Counted from the first letter of the stretch, positions 54,650 through 63,953 are shown. The stretch is 64,000 nucleotides of DNA from Caulobacter segnis ATCC 21756 (GCF_000092285.1 NC_014100.1:3906001-3970000); one strand, 5' to 3'. Notes: generated by a model not told the origin, from the letters alone. Numbers and translations are program-made.

Positions 54650-55312
54650 ATGCTGTCTCCGATCCGCGCTCAAAGCTTCGAACCGACCGTCCACCTGGAC
54701 GCCAATCTGGACGCGGTCCTCGCCACGCCCTGCGCCTGCCCGCGCTTCGCCCGCGACGAGGAGATCTTCGGCGAAGGCGAAACCGCCGACTACGTCTATC
54801 AGGTCGTTTCGGGCGCGGTCCGGACCTACCGCATCCTGCGCGACGGCCGCCGCCAGATCGACGAATTCCACTTCGCCGGCGACTATTTCGGGCTGGAGCT
54901 GGGCGAGGCCCACCGCGTCACGGCCGAGGCCATGACCGACACCACCATCCGCATGATCCGCCGGGGCGCCCTCAGCGACCTGGCCGCCCGGCGCGGCGAC
55001 GCGGCCCGCGCCATCCTGCGCCTGACGGCCGAGGGCCTGCAGCGCAGCCAGGACCATGTGCTGATGCTGGGCCGCCGCTCGGCCTGCGAACGGGTCGCCG
55101 GCCTTCTGCTCGACATCGCCGAGCGGACCAACGCCAAGGCCGAGCTGGACGTGCCGATGAGCCGCCAGGACATGGCCGACTATCTGGGCCTGACCATCGA
55201 AACCGTCTCGCGCACCCTGACCAGCCTGCAGGACGAAGGTCTGATCGCCCTGCCCAGCGTCCGCCACGTGGTGCTGCAGGACCGCCGCGCGCTGGAGCGG
55301 ATGACGGCCTAG
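54650..55312 (+). CDS. fixK: CRP/FNR-family regulator FixK
   Basis: A 220-residue CRP/FNR-family activator. The cyclic-nucleotide-binding-like beta-roll covers residues 25-125 (EIFGEGETADYVYQVVSGAV). The HTH at 165-205 includes MSRQDMADYLGLTIETVSRT, where the Glu-x-x-Ser-Arg motif predicts recognition of TTGAT-N4-ATCAA. It has a CAC pair at 28-30 but not the full FNR Cys cluster, so oxygen is sensed by FixL rather than by this protein. Its start follows CTGGGGGTTTCCA. Its stop overlaps that of the MFS gene by 4 nt. Confidence 0.92.
   Translation: MLSPIRAQSFEPTVHLDANLDAVLATPCACPRFARDEEIFGEGETADYVYQVVSGAVRTYRILRDGRRQIDEFHFAGDYFGLELGEAHRVTAEAMTDTTIRMIRRGALSDLAARRGDAARAILRLTAEGLQRSQDHVLMLGRRSACERVAGLLLDIAERTNAKAELDVPMSRQDMADYLGLTIETVSRTLTSLQDEGLIALPSVRHVVLQDRRALERMTA
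55309..55312. other. Convergent stop overlap (CTAG), second case
   Basis: CTAG supplies the TAG stop of fixK on the plus strand and of the MFS gene on the minus strand, exactly as between the mannanase and S41 peptidase at 11479-11482. Confidence 0.9.
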
Positions 55313-56622
55313 ACCCCGCCCTCATCGGACCGCTCGAGCCCGGCGATCGTCGCCTCCTGCTCGGGCGAGGTCTGGCTGACCGACCGCAGCATCGCCTGGC
55401 GCAGCGCGTAGACCAGCATGGCCAGCAGGATCAGGGCGTTCAGCACGAACGGGCCCCAGCCCACCTGCTCGTAAAGCAGCACGAACAGCGGCGCGACGAC
55501 CACGTTGAGGCCGTTGATCGCCGCGATCGCGCCCGCCGCGCCGGCCTGGTCCTTGGCCCCCACCGACAAAGACGCGCCGGCCGTGAAGCCGGGCCGCGCA
55601 AAGCCGTAGCCCAGGCTGGCGATCGCATAGCCGATGGCCACCGCGGCGTAGTCCGGCGCGAAGGCCACCACCACATTGCCCAGCGCCGCGGCCCCGACGC
55701 CCCAACGCATCAGCTCGCGCGGGCCCATCCGGAACATGCGGATCAGGCCCCATTGCGCCAGAAGGCCCGCGACGGCGCCCGCCGCCATGGCCAGGGTGAT
55801 GAAGCCCTGCGCCTTGACCGGCGGCAGGCCCAGCTTATCGATGATGAGAAAGCCCAGGGTCTGGGTCTGGGCCGTCTGGCAAGAGGCGACCAGGAAGCCA
55901 TAGATCAGGAAGGGTTTCAGCCGCGGATCGCGCCATAACGCCGCCCCCTCGCCGCGCCAGGGCAGGCCCATCTTGCGGCGCGGCGGGGTGTCGCCTCGCC
56001 CCGGCTTGAAGGTCTCGGGCAGGCCGCGATGCACGACGACCAGCATGATCGCCGCGATCAGGGCGAAGGCGAACATCGGCCCGGCCAGGCCCACGAACGG
56101 CAGCACGAACAGCGGCGCCAGCAGCGGTCCGACCACGGTGCCGAGGCCAAAGGCGCCGGCCAGGGTGGCCATCGTCTGGGTGCGCTCCTCGCGGCTGGTG
56201 CGATCGGCCATGTAGGCCTGCGTCGCCGGATTGGCGGCCGAGCCGACGCCGCCGAACAGCGCTCGGCACAGCAGGAACAGCACGAAGATCACCATCGGCG
56301 GCGCCAGGTGGTGCAGACCCGCCGAGACCACGATCGCGCACAGCGTCATCGAGACGCAAAAGCCGGCCAAGCCGAGCAAAATCAGAGGCTTGCGGCCGCG
56401 CAAGTCAGACTGGCGCGCCCAGAACGGCGACGTCACCGCCCAAAGCACCGCCGACAGCGAGAAGATGGCCGCGACCATGGCGTCGGGGATGCCGATCTGC
56501 CGGCCGATGGCGGGCAGCACCGACAGCATGCCGGTGTTCCCCAGGGCGGTCGCCACCGACACGCCGAAGAGGATCGCGAACGCGCGCCGGTTGGTCCGGG
56601 CTTCTGATGTCTCCCCAGTCAT
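55309..56622 (-). CDS. MFS transporter
   Basis: A 437-residue major facilitator protein with 12 predicted helices. The motif-A loop reads ARQSDLRGRKPLILLGL between helices 2 and 3; ANPATQAYMADRTSREERTQ is a DHA1-type helix 4/5 region, and GTVVGPLLAPLF is motif C of drug/proton antiporters. A cytoplasmic loop rich in Arg/Pro divides the halves. Start 56622 (MTGETSEARTNRRAF) is chosen because a longer frame begins at TTG with no ribosome-binding site. The substrate is unknown; multidrug or small metabolite export is likely. Convergent overlap with fixK by 4 nt. Confidence 0.85.
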   Translation of the reverse strand: MTGETSEARTNRRAFAILFGVSVATALGNTGMLSVLPAIGRQIGIPDAMVAAIFSLSAVLWAVTSPFWARQSDLRGRKPLILLGLAGFCVSMTLCAIVVSAGLHHLAPPMVIFVLFLLCRALFGGVGSAANPATQAYMADRTSREERTQTMATLAGAFGLGTVVGPLLAPLFVLPFVGLAGPMFAFALIAAIMLVVVHRGLPETFKPGRGDTPPRRKMGLPWRGEGAALWRDPRLKPFLIYGFLVASCQTAQTQTLGFLIIDKLGLPPVKAQGFITLAMAAGAVAGLLAQWGLIRMFRMGPRELMRWGVGAAALGNVVVAFAPDYAAVAIGYAIASLGYGFARPGFTAGASLSVGAKDQAGAAGAIAAINGLNVVVAPLFVLLYEQVGWGPFVLNALILLAMLVYALRQAMLRSVSQTSPEQEATIAGLERSDEGGV

Positions 56623-56758
56623 CAAACAACCGTTAGACCCCGCCACGCGCCCGTGCAACGTGTCGCGGGCCGCGCCGCCCCTAATCGTCGCCGCGGGAAC
56701 CTTGGATTAAGCATTAACTCCGATGATACGCGCTCAAACTCGGGGTCGGCTGCTCACC

Positions 56759-57625
56759 ATGTTCCAGATCATCGGCATCGTCCTGCTGTTCGCCCTCGTG
56801 TTCGGCAGCTACCTGATGGGTGGCGGCAAGATGGACGTGATCCTGCACGCCGCGCCGCACGAACTGATGGCCATCCTGGGCGCCGGCATCGCCGCGTTCC
56901 TGATCTCGAACTCGATGACCGTGATCAAGGCCACGGCGGGCGGCTTCGGCAAGATCTTCGCCGGGCCCAAATGGAAGGCCAGCGACTATCGCGACCTGCT
57001 CAGCCTGCTGTTCCTGCTGACCAAGACGATGAAGTCCAAGGGCGTGATCGCCCTGGAAAGCCACATCGAAAAGCCGCATGAGAGCAAGATCTTCGAGCGC
57101 TACCCGAAGATCACCCACGACCACTTCGCCGTCGACTTCATCTGCGACACCCTGCGGATGATGACCATGAACCTGGAGGATCCCCACCAGGTCGAGGACG
57201 CGATGGAGAAGCAGCTCGAAAAGCACCACCACGAGGCGCTCGAGCCCGCCCACGCCCTGCAGAGCATGGCCGACGCCCTTCCGGCGCTGGGCATCGTCGC
57301 CGCCGTGCTGGGCGTCATCAAGACCATGGGCTCGATCACCGAGCCGCCGGCCGTCCTGGGCGGCATGATCGGCGGCGCGCTGGTCGGCACCTTCCTCGGC
57401 GTGTTCATGGCCTATGGCCTGGTCGGTCCGATGGCCGCGCGCCTGCAGGCCGTCGTCAACGAGGACGCGGCCTTCTACAAGATCATCCAGGCGGTCCTGG
57501 TCGCCCACCTGCACGGCAACGCCGCCCAGATCTCGGTCGAAATCGGCCGTGGCAACGTCCCCTCGCCCGCCCAGCCCAGCTTCGCCGAGCTGGAAGAAGC
57601 GCTGTCGCAGATCCCGAATGAATAA
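56759..57625 (+). CDS. motA: Flagellar motor stator protein MotA
   Basis: Stator subunit A of the proton-driven flagellar motor, 288 residues and four helices. MFQIIGIVLLFALVFGSYLM is helix 1; the cytoplasmic domain (about 55-170) carries charged residues that contact FliG; helices 3 and 4 include DALPALGIVAAVLGVIKTMG and GLVGPMAARLQ, which hold the conserved prolines. The ATG at 56759 starts helix 1; the upstream in-frame ATG at 56723 has no ribosome-binding site. motB is not adjacent, as is usual in Caulobacter. Confidence 0.93.
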   Translation: MFQIIGIVLLFALVFGSYLMGGGKMDVILHAAPHELMAILGAGIAAFLISNSMTVIKATAGGFGKIFAGPKWKASDYRDLLSLLFLLTKTMKSKGVIALESHIEKPHESKIFERYPKITHDHFAVDFICDTLRMMTMNLEDPHQVEDAMEKQLEKHHHEALEPAHALQSMADALPALGIVAAVLGVIKTMGSITEPPAVLGGMIGGALVGTFLGVFMAYGLVGPMAARLQAVVNEDAAFYKIIQAVLVAHLHGNAAQISVEIGRGNVPSPAQPSFAELEEALSQIPNE

Positions 57626-57728
57626 TGCGACACGTTCCGGCTCTCGCGTTTGCGCGAGCCGCTGAACGCGTTATGCCTTCCTGGAAGACGTCGCGTACGA
57701 AACGACGCTCACTCGGAAGGGAAACCTC

Positions 57729-58058
57729 ATGCGCACCACCATGCTCCGTAAGCTGCTGATCGCCGGCATGGCCGTCTCGGCCCTGTCGCTGGCCGCCTGC
57801 GGCAAGAAGGACGAGGGCGGGGACGAGAGCGCCGCCGCCAAGGCCGCCGCCGCCGACGCCAGCACCGTGACCGAGGCCGCCACGGCCCAGGACCAGGCCG
57901 CCGCCGACGCCAACAAGGAAGCCGCCGAAGCCGCCAACGCCCCGGTCGACCCGGCCGACGCCGCGGCCACCGGCGCCACCTCGACCACCACCCCGGCCGA
58001 CACCTCCGCCACGGCCGCCGCCGACGCCAAGCCGGCCGAGAAGAAGGCCGCGCACTAA
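57729..58058 (+). CDS. Ala-rich small lipoprotein (109 aa)
   Basis: Predicted lipoprotein with unknown role. MRTTMLRKLLIAGMAVSALS is a signal and the lipobox LAAC gives an acylated Cys. The mature part is an almost pure Ala/Thr/Asp/Glu/Lys low-complexity tail (KKDEGGDESAAAKAAA and similar). It starts after AAGGGAAAC. A perfect intrinsic terminator follows. Such tails may be disordered spacers in the periplasm. Base composition is very GC-rich because of the Ala bias. Confidence 0.75.
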   Translation: MRTTMLRKLLIAGMAVSALSLAACGKKDEGGDESAAAKAAAADASTVTEAATAQDQAAADANKEAAEAANAPVDPADAAATGATSTTTPADTSATAAADAKPAEKKAAH

Positions 58059-58080
58059 GCGCGTCGCCTCTCGACGTTCA

Positions 58081-58113
58081 AAGGGCCGCCTCCCCGCGAG
58101 GCGGCCCTTTTTC
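58081..58113 (+). terminator. Intrinsic terminator after the lipoprotein gene
   Basis: A perfect 12-bp stem AAGGGCCGCCTC / GAGGCGGCCCTT with a 5-nt loop is followed by TTTTTC. It is one of the clearest intrinsic terminators in the window. Confidence 0.92.
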
Positions 58114-58150
58114 GTTGACGCCCGCCCACCGCCGGCGCTCTAGCAACCGC

Positions 58151-59932
58151 ATGGATCCCACCGCCCCTTCCAGTCCGCTCGTCTGGCGCGAGGACGGCCT
58201 GCCGCAGTCCAGCCTGTATGGCGACGTCTACTTCTCCAGCGTCGATGGCCTGGCCGAGACGCGGGCGGTGTTCCTGCAGGGCTGCGGCCTGCCGGAGCGG
58301 TTCACGGGGCGGCGCGACTTCGTCGTCGGCGAGCTGGGCTTCGGCTCGGGACTGAACATCGCGGCTCTGCTGGACCTGTGGCGACGTGAGAAGCCGGAAG
58401 GCGCGCGCCTCAGGATCTTCTCGATCGAGGCCCATCCGCTGGAGCGAGACGAGGCCGCCCGGATCCTGGCGCACTGGCCGGAACTGGGCGAGGCGGCGGA
58501 GGCCCTGCTAGGAGCTTGGCCAGGCCGGGCGCGCGGCTTTCACCGGGTCGACCTGCCGGGCTTCGACGCGGTTCTGGACTTGGCCGTCATGGACGTCGTC
58601 GAGGCGCTGGAAGCGTGGGACGGCGCGGCCGACGCCTGGTTCCTGGACGGCTTCTCGCCCGCCCTCAATCCGGCCATGTGGCGCGAGGAGGTGCTGGCCG
58701 CCGTCGCCGCGCGGTCGGCGCCCGGGGCGCGCGCGGCGACCTTCACCGTCGCCGGCGCGGTGCGGCGCGGCCTGCAGGCCGCCGGCTTCGACATCGCCAA
58801 GCGCCCCGGTTTCGGCCGCAAGCGCGAGCGGCTGGAGGCCTGGCTTCCCGGTGGGCGCGTGGTCCCCTCGCGTCCCCAAAGCCTGGCGATCATCGGCGGC
58901 GGGATCGCCGGCGCGGCCCTGGCGCGCGCGGCGCGCGCCGAAGGTCTCCGCGTCACCGTGATCGACGATCCGGACGGCGTCGCCGCCTCGGGCAATCCCG
59001 CGGGCCTGGTCACTCCCGCTCTCGACGCCGGCGGCGGTCCCCGCGCGGCGCTCTACGCCCAGGCTCTGGCGCGCGCGACCGCGCTCTACGCGGCGACGCC
59101 CGGCGCCGTCGTGGCGCGCGAAGTGCTGCAACTGGCCAACGGCGAGCGCGATCCGGCCCGCTTCGCCGCCGTCGCCCTTCAGGACATCTTCGAGCCCGGG
59201 GCCATGACGCCCCTCGATCCGGCGGAAACCCAGCGCCGGCTTGGCGAGGCGGCGCCGGCGCTCGCCATGGGTTCGGCCCAGGTCGTCGCGCCGCCGACGA
59301 TCCGCGCGGCCTGGATCGGCGAGACGCTCGCCGCCCAGGTCGCCCGGCTCGAGCGCGACCCGAAAGGCTGGCGGTTGCTGGATCCGGCGGGCGTCGAGAT
59401 CCTCCGCGCCGACGCCGTGGTCCTGGCCGGCGGCGCGGCGAGCCCGGCCCTCGATCCGACCCTGCCCCTGCGACCGGTGCGCGGCCAGGCCAGCTGGACG
59501 AGCGGGGTGTCCCCGTCAGCGCCCGCGGCGTTCGGCGGCTATGCGATCCCGACCCGCGACGGCGTGCTGTTCGGCGCCACCCACGATCGCGACGAAACCG
59601 CCGTCGACGTCCGGGCCGAGGACCACGCCCGCAACCTCGCCACCCTGGCCAAGGGCCTGCCGCGCCTGGCCGAGCAGCTGGCCGGCGGGGCGTTCGAGGG
59701 CCGCGCGGCCCTGCGCGCCACCGTGCCCGACCACTTGCCGCTGGCCGGCGCGCGCGCCGACGGCCTTTGGCTGCTGACGGGCCTGGGCTCGCGCGGCCTC
59801 TGCCTGGCGCCGCTGCTGGCCGAGCACGTGATCGCCAGCCTGCTGGGCCTCCCCTCGCCTCTCCCGCGCCAATTGTCGCACCCGGTGAATCCGGGCCGTT
59901 TCGACTCGCTCGCCGAGGCCGCCCGCGTATAG
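58151..59932 (+). CDS. mnmC: Bifunctional tRNA mnm5s2U-34 methyltransferase/oxidoreductase MnmC
   Basis: Enzyme for wobble-uridine modification, 593 residues. The N-terminal methyltransferase domain (about 1-235) has the SAM motif VGELGFGSGLNIA and the family signature WFLDGFSPALNPAMW. The C-terminal FAD-dependent oxidoreductase (about 250-590) starts with LAIIGGGIAGAALARAARAE and ends GSRGLCLAPLLAEH. The oxidase domain converts cmnm5U to nm5U and the methylase makes mnm5U. Start 58151 lies after a terminator and before MDPTAPSSPLVWRED; a longer frame from 58115 is unlikely. A terminator follows the gene. Confidence 0.92.
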   Translation: MDPTAPSSPLVWREDGLPQSSLYGDVYFSSVDGLAETRAVFLQGCGLPERFTGRRDFVVGELGFGSGLNIAALLDLWRREKPEGARLRIFSIEAHPLERDEAARILAHWPELGEAAEALLGAWPGRARGFHRVDLPGFDAVLDLAVMDVVEALEAWDGAADAWFLDGFSPALNPAMWREEVLAAVAARSAPGARAATFTVAGAVRRGLQAAGFDIAKRPGFGRKRERLEAWLPGGRVVPSRPQSLAIIGGGIAGAALARAARAEGLRVTVIDDPDGVAASGNPAGLVTPALDAGGGPRAALYAQALARATALYAATPGAVVAREVLQLANGERDPARFAAVALQDIFEPGAMTPLDPAETQRRLGEAAPALAMGSAQVVAPPTIRAAWIGETLAAQVARLERDPKGWRLLDPAGVEILRADAVVLAGGAASPALDPTLPLRPVRGQASWTSGVSPSAPAAFGGYAIPTRDGVLFGATHDRDETAVDVRAEDHARNLATLAKGLPRLAEQLAGGAFEGRAALRATVPDHLPLAGARADGLWLLTGLGSRGLCLAPLLAEHVIASLLGLPSPLPRQLSHPVNPGRFDSLAEAARV

Positions 59933-60027
59933 TCGAACACGGTTATCGACACGGTTTGTCGAAACGGGGCCGGAGCCCTCAAGCCGGCCGCGTCGCGGCG
60001 GCCGCCGCCCTCTAGGCCCGCCGTCCA

Positions 60028-60065
60028 GGACGCTCCCGACCCCCATCGGGAGCGTCCTTTCGTTT
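60028..60065 (+). terminator. Intrinsic terminator after mnmC
   Basis: GGACGCTCCCGA (60028-60039) pairs with TCGGGAGCGTCC (60046-60057) in a perfect 12-bp stem and is followed by TTTCGTTT. It lies about 95 nt after the mnmC stop. Confidence 0.88.
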
Positions 60066-60090
60066 AGGGCCGCCCCAAAAGCCAAGACGC

Positions 60091-60123
60091 AAAAAGAAGA
60101 GGGCTGGCCTTGCGGCCAGCCCT
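60091..60123 (-). terminator. Tandem terminator of ompA, distal copy
   Basis: On the minus strand GGGCTGGCC-GCAA-GGCCAGCCC is followed by TCTTCTTTTT. This 33-nt sequence is identical to that at 60133-60165, nearer the gene. Confidence 0.85.
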
Positions 60124-60132
60124 AGTGGTTTC

Positions 60133-60165
60133 AAAAAGAAGAGGGCTGGCCTTGCGGCCAGCCCT
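60133..60165 (-). terminator. Tandem terminator of ompA, proximal copy
   Basis: Identical 33-nt hairpin-plus-T-run, 9 nt from the distal copy and 23 nt after the ompA stop. Two perfect copies in a row would give very efficient termination of a highly expressed gene. Confidence 0.88.
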
Positions 60166-60188
60166 CCGGATCTTCCGAGTGGAAAACC

Positions 60189-61349
60189 TTAGAAGTTGAT
60201 CGACACCGTCGAACGGCGGTTCAGCGGTTCCTTGACGCCATCGCCAGTCGCGACGGCCGGAGCGCTTTCGCCCTTCCAGTCGACGGCCAGGGCCGTGGCG
60301 TTGACACCCATGCCCACCAGGCCATCGGCGACGGCCTTGGCGCGGCGTTCCGACAGGCGGCGGTTGTAGGCGTCCGAGCCCGAGGTGTCGGTGTGACCCG
60401 TCACGACGATCTTGGTCGCGCCGCCACCCTTGGCGTAGTCAGCGGCTTGCTGGACCACGGCCTGGGCTTCCGGCGTCAGGACGTACTGATCGAACGGGAA
60501 GTAGACCACGAACTCACGCGACTCGTAGGCCGGAGCGGCCGGCGGCGGCGGGGGCGGAGCGCCGAACGTGTAGCGCAGACCCAGGGTCACCGAGGTGTCC
60601 TTGTAGCGGCCCGAGAAGGTGCCGACATCGGTGATGGAGCCACCGGCGGGACCGGCGTTTTGCGTCACCGAACCCCAGTCCAGCTTGCTGGTGCGCAGGT
60701 AGCGACCGGTCAGGTCCATCGACCAGTTCGGGGCGAAGTTCCAGCCCAGGCCGACGATGCCCTGCATGGCGAACGCCTGATCGACGTCGTCGAAGTTGGT
60801 GTTCTGGAAGCGCGCGGCGCCGGTCGGAACGCCCGACAGTTGGCCGTACGCCTTGTTGTGGACCCAGGCCGTACCGACGCCAGCGCCGATGAACGGGTTC
60901 AGGCTCGAGTTCGGGGCCATGTCGAAGAGGACATTGGCCATCAGAGTCGTGGCCTTCATCTTGCCGTCGATCTCACCGCAATCCGGAGCGCTCGGGCTAC
61001 GGCCCACGCCGGGGGTGCAGAGGCCGATCGGCTGACCCGTTCCCGTGCCGTCCACACCGGCCAGACCGGCGCCGCGAACGGTCTTCAGATCGTTCGGGCG
61101 GAAGCCGTATTCGGCTTCGACGCGCCAGTTCGGGGTGAACTTGTAGCCCAGGCGGCCGAAGGCGGCCCAGTCATGCTCACCACCAAAGTTCCATTGGTAG
61201 TTGTTGGTGGACGTAGCCTTGACGTCCTTGGACTCGTGATAGCCGACGTCCGCGCCGACGTACCAACCGCTCGTAGCGCTCTGGGCCAGAGCGCCCGAGG
61301 CGGCGCCCAGCGCCACCGTCGCTACGCTGACCAGCAACCGCATCTTCAT
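60189..61349 (-). CDS. OmpA-family outer-membrane protein (OmpA2-like)
   Basis: A 386-residue outer-membrane protein. MKMRLLVSVATVALGAASGA is the signal; an eight-stranded beta-barrel (about 25-258) includes SGWYVGADVGYHESKD and YKDTSVTLGLRYTFG; a PPPPPPAAP hinge precedes a peptidoglycan-binding OmpA domain (about 285-386) with VVTGHTDTSGSDAYN and LSERRAKAVADGL, retaining the Asp and Arg that bind diaminopimelate. It anchors the outer membrane to the wall. By position next to sapA it should be OmpA2, known in Caulobacter to affect envelope organisation. Two terminators end it. Confidence 0.9.
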   Translation of the reverse strand: MKMRLLVSVATVALGAASGALAQSATSGWYVGADVGYHESKDVKATSTNNYQWNFGGEHDWAAFGRLGYKFTPNWRVEAEYGFRPNDLKTVRGAGLAGVDGTGTGQPIGLCTPGVGRSPSAPDCGEIDGKMKATTLMANVLFDMAPNSSLNPFIGAGVGTAWVHNKAYGQLSGVPTGAARFQNTNFDDVDQAFAMQGIVGLGWNFAPNWSMDLTGRYLRTSKLDWGSVTQNAGPAGGSITDVGTFSGRYKDTSVTLGLRYTFGAPPPPPPAAPAYESREFVVYFPFDQYVLTPEAQAVVQQAADYAKGGGATKIVVTGHTDTSGSDAYNRRLSERRAKAVADGLVGMGVNATALAVDWKGESAPAVATGDGVKEPLNRRSTVSINF

Positions 61350-61611
61350 TTGATGTACCCTCTACTTTTCGAATGTCGCGGTCCCGACATGTCTCAGCGG
61401 GACCCACGACGACAAACGCGCTCGAACGGGATTTAGGTGTTGCTCTAGAGCCACAGAATGGGGCGAATTGTGAAATCAATGCGGCCAGACGCCATGATGC
61501 GGCAGCGCTTAGCTTGGCCGGAAAAGTGCGCGCTCTTGTCGCAAGAACCTGAGATTGCAGGGAAAATCGGCCTCCCCCATACTCCTATTCAGGGGCGAGT
61601 GGAGTACGGCG

Positions 61612-63600
61612 ATGAGCGTTGAACCTTTTCCTCTGGCCCCGGATGATTTCGCCTCGATCTCCGGCGGCGACACCCCCAACGCCTTCGTCAACGCCGACTC
61701 CCGCGTCGGCATGGTGGCCGGCAAGACCAGCCTGACCATCCCGCAGGCGGCGTCCCAGCTGCTGCGCGGCGAACCTGGATGGTCGTTTCAACTGCAGCAG
61801 GCGGCGACGGTCAGCTACGCCTACCGCGCTTCCGCCTCGACGATGCCGAACGACACCGGCGGCTTCTCGACGTTCAGCGCCGCTCAGATCGCACAGACGG
61901 AGAAGGCGCTGGCCGCCTGGTCCGACGTCGCGCGCATCAGTTTCGTGCGGGTGGGCGAAGGGACCTCCGGCTCGGCAGCCTATAGCAATGAGGCGGCGAT
62001 CCTGTTCGGCAACTACAGCTCCGGCGAGGACGGCGCCGCGGCCTTCGCATTCTATCCGGGCAACTACGCCACTTCGAACCGCTCCGGCGACGTCTGGATC
62101 AATTCGACCCTGAGCTACAACGCCAACCCGACCGGGACCAACTACGGCGGCATGGTGCTGATCCACGAGCTGGGCCACGCCATCGGCCTAGCGCACCCCG
62201 GGGACTACGACGCCGACGCCAACACCACCCTGACCTACGCCGCCAACGCCGGCTATTATGAGGACAGCCGCCAGTACACGGTGATGTCCTATTTCAGCGA
62301 GAGCAACACCGGCGGTTCGTTCAGCGGCGCCTACGCCTCCTCGCCCTTGCTGGACGACATCGCCGCCGCCCAGCTGGCCTACGGCGCCAACATGTCGACC
62401 CGGACCGGCGACACCGTCTACGGGTTCAACTCCAACGCCGGCCGCGACTGGTTCAGCGCGACCAGCACGTCGACCAGGCTGATCTTCGCCGTCTGGGACG
62501 CCGGCGGGACCGACACCCTCGACTTCTCGGGCTACAGGGTCGCCCAGACCATCGATCTGCGGGCCGGCTACTTCTCCAGCGTCGGCGGCCTGACCGGCAA
62601 CGTCTCGATCGCCATCGGCGCGACGATCGAAAACGCGCTCGGCGGGACGGCGGCGGACATCATCAACGGCAACAGCGCGGCCAACCGCATCGTCGGCGGA
62701 CAGGGCAATGACACGCTGGACGGCGGCCAGGGCGCGGACACCGCAGTGTTCTCCGGCAAGGTCGCCAGCTACGCCATCACGCCCCTTTCGACCGGCGGAT
62801 GGCAGGTGAAGGACAACGCCGGGACCGACGGGACGGACGTCGTCGTCAATATCGAGAGCCTGGTCTTCGCGGACGGCGCCGTCTCGCTGGTCGACAGCCG
62901 CGTCGCGACGGCCATGGGCGGCCTGCTGCGCCTGAAGCCGCTGAGCGCCGGCGCCGAGACCCTGGCCAAGAGCCTGGCGGCCGATATGGCCGCCGGCGGG
63001 ACCTATTCGAACGCCATCGCCCAGGTGATCACGGCGGCGGACTCGACCTCCTCGGTGGCGGTGATGTCCTACCAGTTCTTCACCGGCCGCACGCCGACGA
63101 CGGCGGGCATGGACTATCTGATCGCGCCCGACGGCCCCAACGCCAACAACCTCAACAGCGCCTATTATCAGACCTTCGACTACGGCAACCGCTACATCAA
63201 CTTCGCGGTGAACCTGGGCAAGGTGGGCGAAGGCGCCGCGGCGTTCACCACCGGCTACGGCGCGCTGTCCCTGACCGAGGCCACCCGCAAGGCCTATGCG
63301 GCGATCTTCGGCCTGAGCCCCACCGACCAGAAGCTGCACGACCTGCTGGACGCCAGCTTCACCCTGGGCGGCCAGACCATGACGCGGGCGGACTACTTCG
63401 CCTACTACGGCCAGGACGGGCTGAACGGCCAAGGGACCAAGGCGGCGATGGTCGGGTGGCTGCTGGGCGAAGCCGCCAAGGCCGATGTCGGCGTCTACGC
63501 CAAGTCCCTGGCGGCCATGTACGCCGACGAGCTGACCCGCGACGTGTTCGGCGTCGACCTGATCGGCGTCTACGCCAAGCCGGAATACAACCTCACCTGA
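61612..63600 (+). CDS. sapA: SapA-like secreted metalloprotease (serralysin family M10)
   Basis: Secreted zinc metalloprotease, 662 residues. The catalytic site HELGHAIGLAH (His185, Glu186, His189, His195) and Met-turn TVMSYFSE (Met225) define M10B serralysins. RTX-like Ca2+ motifs follow (GGTAADIINGNSAANRIVGG; GGQGNDTLDGGQGADTAVF), then a C-terminal domain of about 250 residues resembling DUF4214 with NYGNRYINFAVN-type motifs. No Sec signal is present, consistent with type I secretion from the C-terminus. It matches C. crescentus SapA, reported to cleave altered S-layer protein RsaA. The ATG at 61612 follows GGAG. Confidence 0.88.
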   Translation: MSVEPFPLAPDDFASISGGDTPNAFVNADSRVGMVAGKTSLTIPQAASQLLRGEPGWSFQLQQAATVSYAYRASASTMPNDTGGFSTFSAAQIAQTEKALAAWSDVARISFVRVGEGTSGSAAYSNEAAILFGNYSSGEDGAAAFAFYPGNYATSNRSGDVWINSTLSYNANPTGTNYGGMVLIHELGHAIGLAHPGDYDADANTTLTYAANAGYYEDSRQYTVMSYFSESNTGGSFSGAYASSPLLDDIAAAQLAYGANMSTRTGDTVYGFNSNAGRDWFSATSTSTRLIFAVWDAGGTDTLDFSGYRVAQTIDLRAGYFSSVGGLTGNVSIAIGATIENALGGTAADIINGNSAANRIVGGQGNDTLDGGQGADTAVFSGKVASYAITPLSTGGWQVKDNAGTDGTDVVVNIESLVFADGAVSLVDSRVATAMGGLLRLKPLSAGAETLAKSLAADMAAGGTYSNAIAQVITAADSTSSVAVMSYQFFTGRTPTTAGMDYLIAPDGPNANNLNSAYYQTFDYGNRYINFAVNLGKVGEGAAAFTTGYGALSLTEATRKAYAAIFGLSPTDQKLHDLLDASFTLGGQTMTRADYFAYYGQDGLNGQGTKAAMVGWLLGEAAKADVGVYAKSLAAMYADELTRDVFGVDLIGVYAKPEYNLT

Positions 63601-63657
63601 ATCCAATCCGGGCGCGGCGCGTTGGAACGAGGAGCGCCTTCGCTCCGGAGTTCAGCC

Positions 63658-63876
63658 ATGCCGTACACCGTCCGCGCCCGCCACCTGCACGGGGGCCACG
63701 CCCGCCGCGTCGACGAACCCACCGCCGAAGCCGCCGCCGTCGCCTATCTGGAAGACTTCGGCCATGACGCAGACCAAGACGAGGCGGTCAGCCTGATCGT
63801 CCGCGACCAGGACACCGGCCGCGAGCAGTGCTTCCGCGTGGACTTGGCGACGGGAGAGACAGAGCCGTGCGGCTGA
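63658..63876 (+). CDS. Small DUF5961-like protein (72 aa)
   Basis: A short acidic cytoplasmic protein with no known function. MPYTVRARHLHGGHARRVDE and AVAYLEDFGHDADQDEAVSL resemble the DUF5961 pattern (from memory, not searched). The C-terminal half reads VRDQDTGREQCFRVDLATGE. GGAG lies 7 nt before the ATG. It is 57 nt downstream of sapA in the same direction but is unlikely to be part of that system. Confidence 0.6.
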   Translation: MPYTVRARHLHGGHARRVDEPTAEAAAVAYLEDFGHDADQDEAVSLIVRDQDTGREQCFRVDLATGETEPCG

Positions 63877-63953
63877 GAGCGCGCCTATCTAAGATTGCAA
63901 GCGTGATAGCGGACGCCTTCTGCTATCGGTGACCTTCCACGGGAGCGCCGCCG

